Below are positions 63,928 through 64,000 of a stretch of DNA of 64,000 nucleotides, piece after piece (position 1 is the stretch's first letter; the number at the start of each line of letters is the position of its first letter). This DNA comes from Xylophilus sp042867185. GTDB taxonomy: Bacteria > Pseudomonadota > Gammaproteobacteria > Burkholderiales > Burkholderiaceae_C. The notes under the pieces are model-generated. The model was not told the origin of the DNA and ran no database searches. It was given only the letters and a program-made list of their open reading frames with translations. The stretch lies in assembly GCA_042867185.1 (NCBI GenBank), contig JBHZQV010000017.1, positions 32,347 to 96,346 on the forward strand, given 5' to 3'. The position numbers and the translations under genes are program-made.

Positions 63928-64000
63928 CTGTGAAGCGTCAAGAGGTTGTTTGCAGATTTGAGTCGGGCGATGGGCGCGATGCGCCCGATGCCGCTGTGGG
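63924..64000 (-). CDS. IS481-family transposase, C-terminal end (continues past window)
   Basis: On the minus strand the window edge encodes HSGIGRIAPIARLKSANNLL, then TLHS and a TAG stop. This is the end of IS481/IS3-type integrase-core transposases (pattern HSxLGxxxPxxRL...NNLLxLH). The frame runs through the terminal inverted repeat, and the TAG is supplied by the CTAG target outside the element, as described for IS481. Only 24 codons are visible. Confidence 0.7.
   Translation of the reverse strand, partial: HSGIGRIAPIARLKSANNLLTLHS
63929..64000 (-). mobile_element. Terminal end of an IS481-like insertion sequence
   Basis: From 63929 the plus strand reads TGTGAAGCGTCAAGAGGTTG, close to the terminal repeat of Bordetella IS481 (TGTGAAGATTCAATAGGTTG as I recall it). 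It is preceded by TCTAGC (63923-63928), fitting the NCTAGN target preference of IS481. The remainder of the element lies outside the window. Confidence 0.75.

Overview
The window is about 70% G+C. It reads as chromosome of a betaproteobacterium, most likely a member of the Comamonadaceae (Xylophilus, Variovorax, Acidovorax or Ramlibacter relatives). Pointers are the Bug-type solute-binding protein, the urease cluster order, the birA-SPOR pair, the THUMP-only RlmL and a family of small GCTAY-N7-RTAGC palindromes. This placement is inference from gene content, not from a marker gene.

Layout. 1-5150: DNA topoisomerase III (cut by the window edge), a SET-domain protein overlapping a regulator-less birA, a SPOR protein and an orphan amino-acid-binding protein. 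5234-8194: a Bug protein and an N-formylglutamate amidohydrolase, divergent from a LysR regulator. 8295-12191: ynfA, two gene remnants, polyphosphate kinase 2, a small membrane protein and a chemoreceptor. 12283-21415: a sugar-acid catabolic operon (2-hydroxyacid dehydrogenase, KDG-type kinase, sugar isomerase-like protein, polar-amino-acid-type ABC transporter). It carries a perfect LacI-type palindrome upstream and a near-identical one in front of its LacI gene. Between regulator and operon sits a lower-GC gene of unknown family, the best candidate here for an undescribed system. 21473-24285: an MmcB-like nuclease gene behind a LexA-type box, an OsmC protein, and metW. 24282-25622: metX-metW behind a SAM-II-type riboswitch and a terminator. 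25667-32300: transglutaminase, DUF1328, GST, ene-reductase, DJ-1 protein and a two-component system.

32417-38196: a CzcCBA-type metal efflux system, divergent from the two-component genes. 40923-47919: a full urease cluster (ureD, ureA, hupE-like, ureB, ureC, ureE, ureF, ureG). It is interrupted on the opposite strand by an AbrB-Doc toxin-antitoxin pair and followed by a PIN protein with a TTG start. 48442-55472: an AcrAB-OprM-type drug efflux operon ending in a secreted hydrolase. 55664-60297: a metal-homeostasis block (CopZ, a ZrgA/DUF2796 remnant, a small conserved protein, a COG0523 GTPase, zinc-free L36) behind a Fur/Zur-like palindrome, divergent from a copper P-type ATPase. 60487-63927: a second chemoreceptor and a haem-oxygenase-like di-iron protein. 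The window ends inside an IS481-type element inserted at a CTAG site.

Metal handling recurs: nickel for urease (UreE histidine tail, HupE-like permease, RcnB-like protein), divalent-cation efflux, copper export and zinc-starvation response. Small regulatory elements are well preserved and several are assignable to a ligand or regulator (SAM, LexA, LacI, Zur/Fur).
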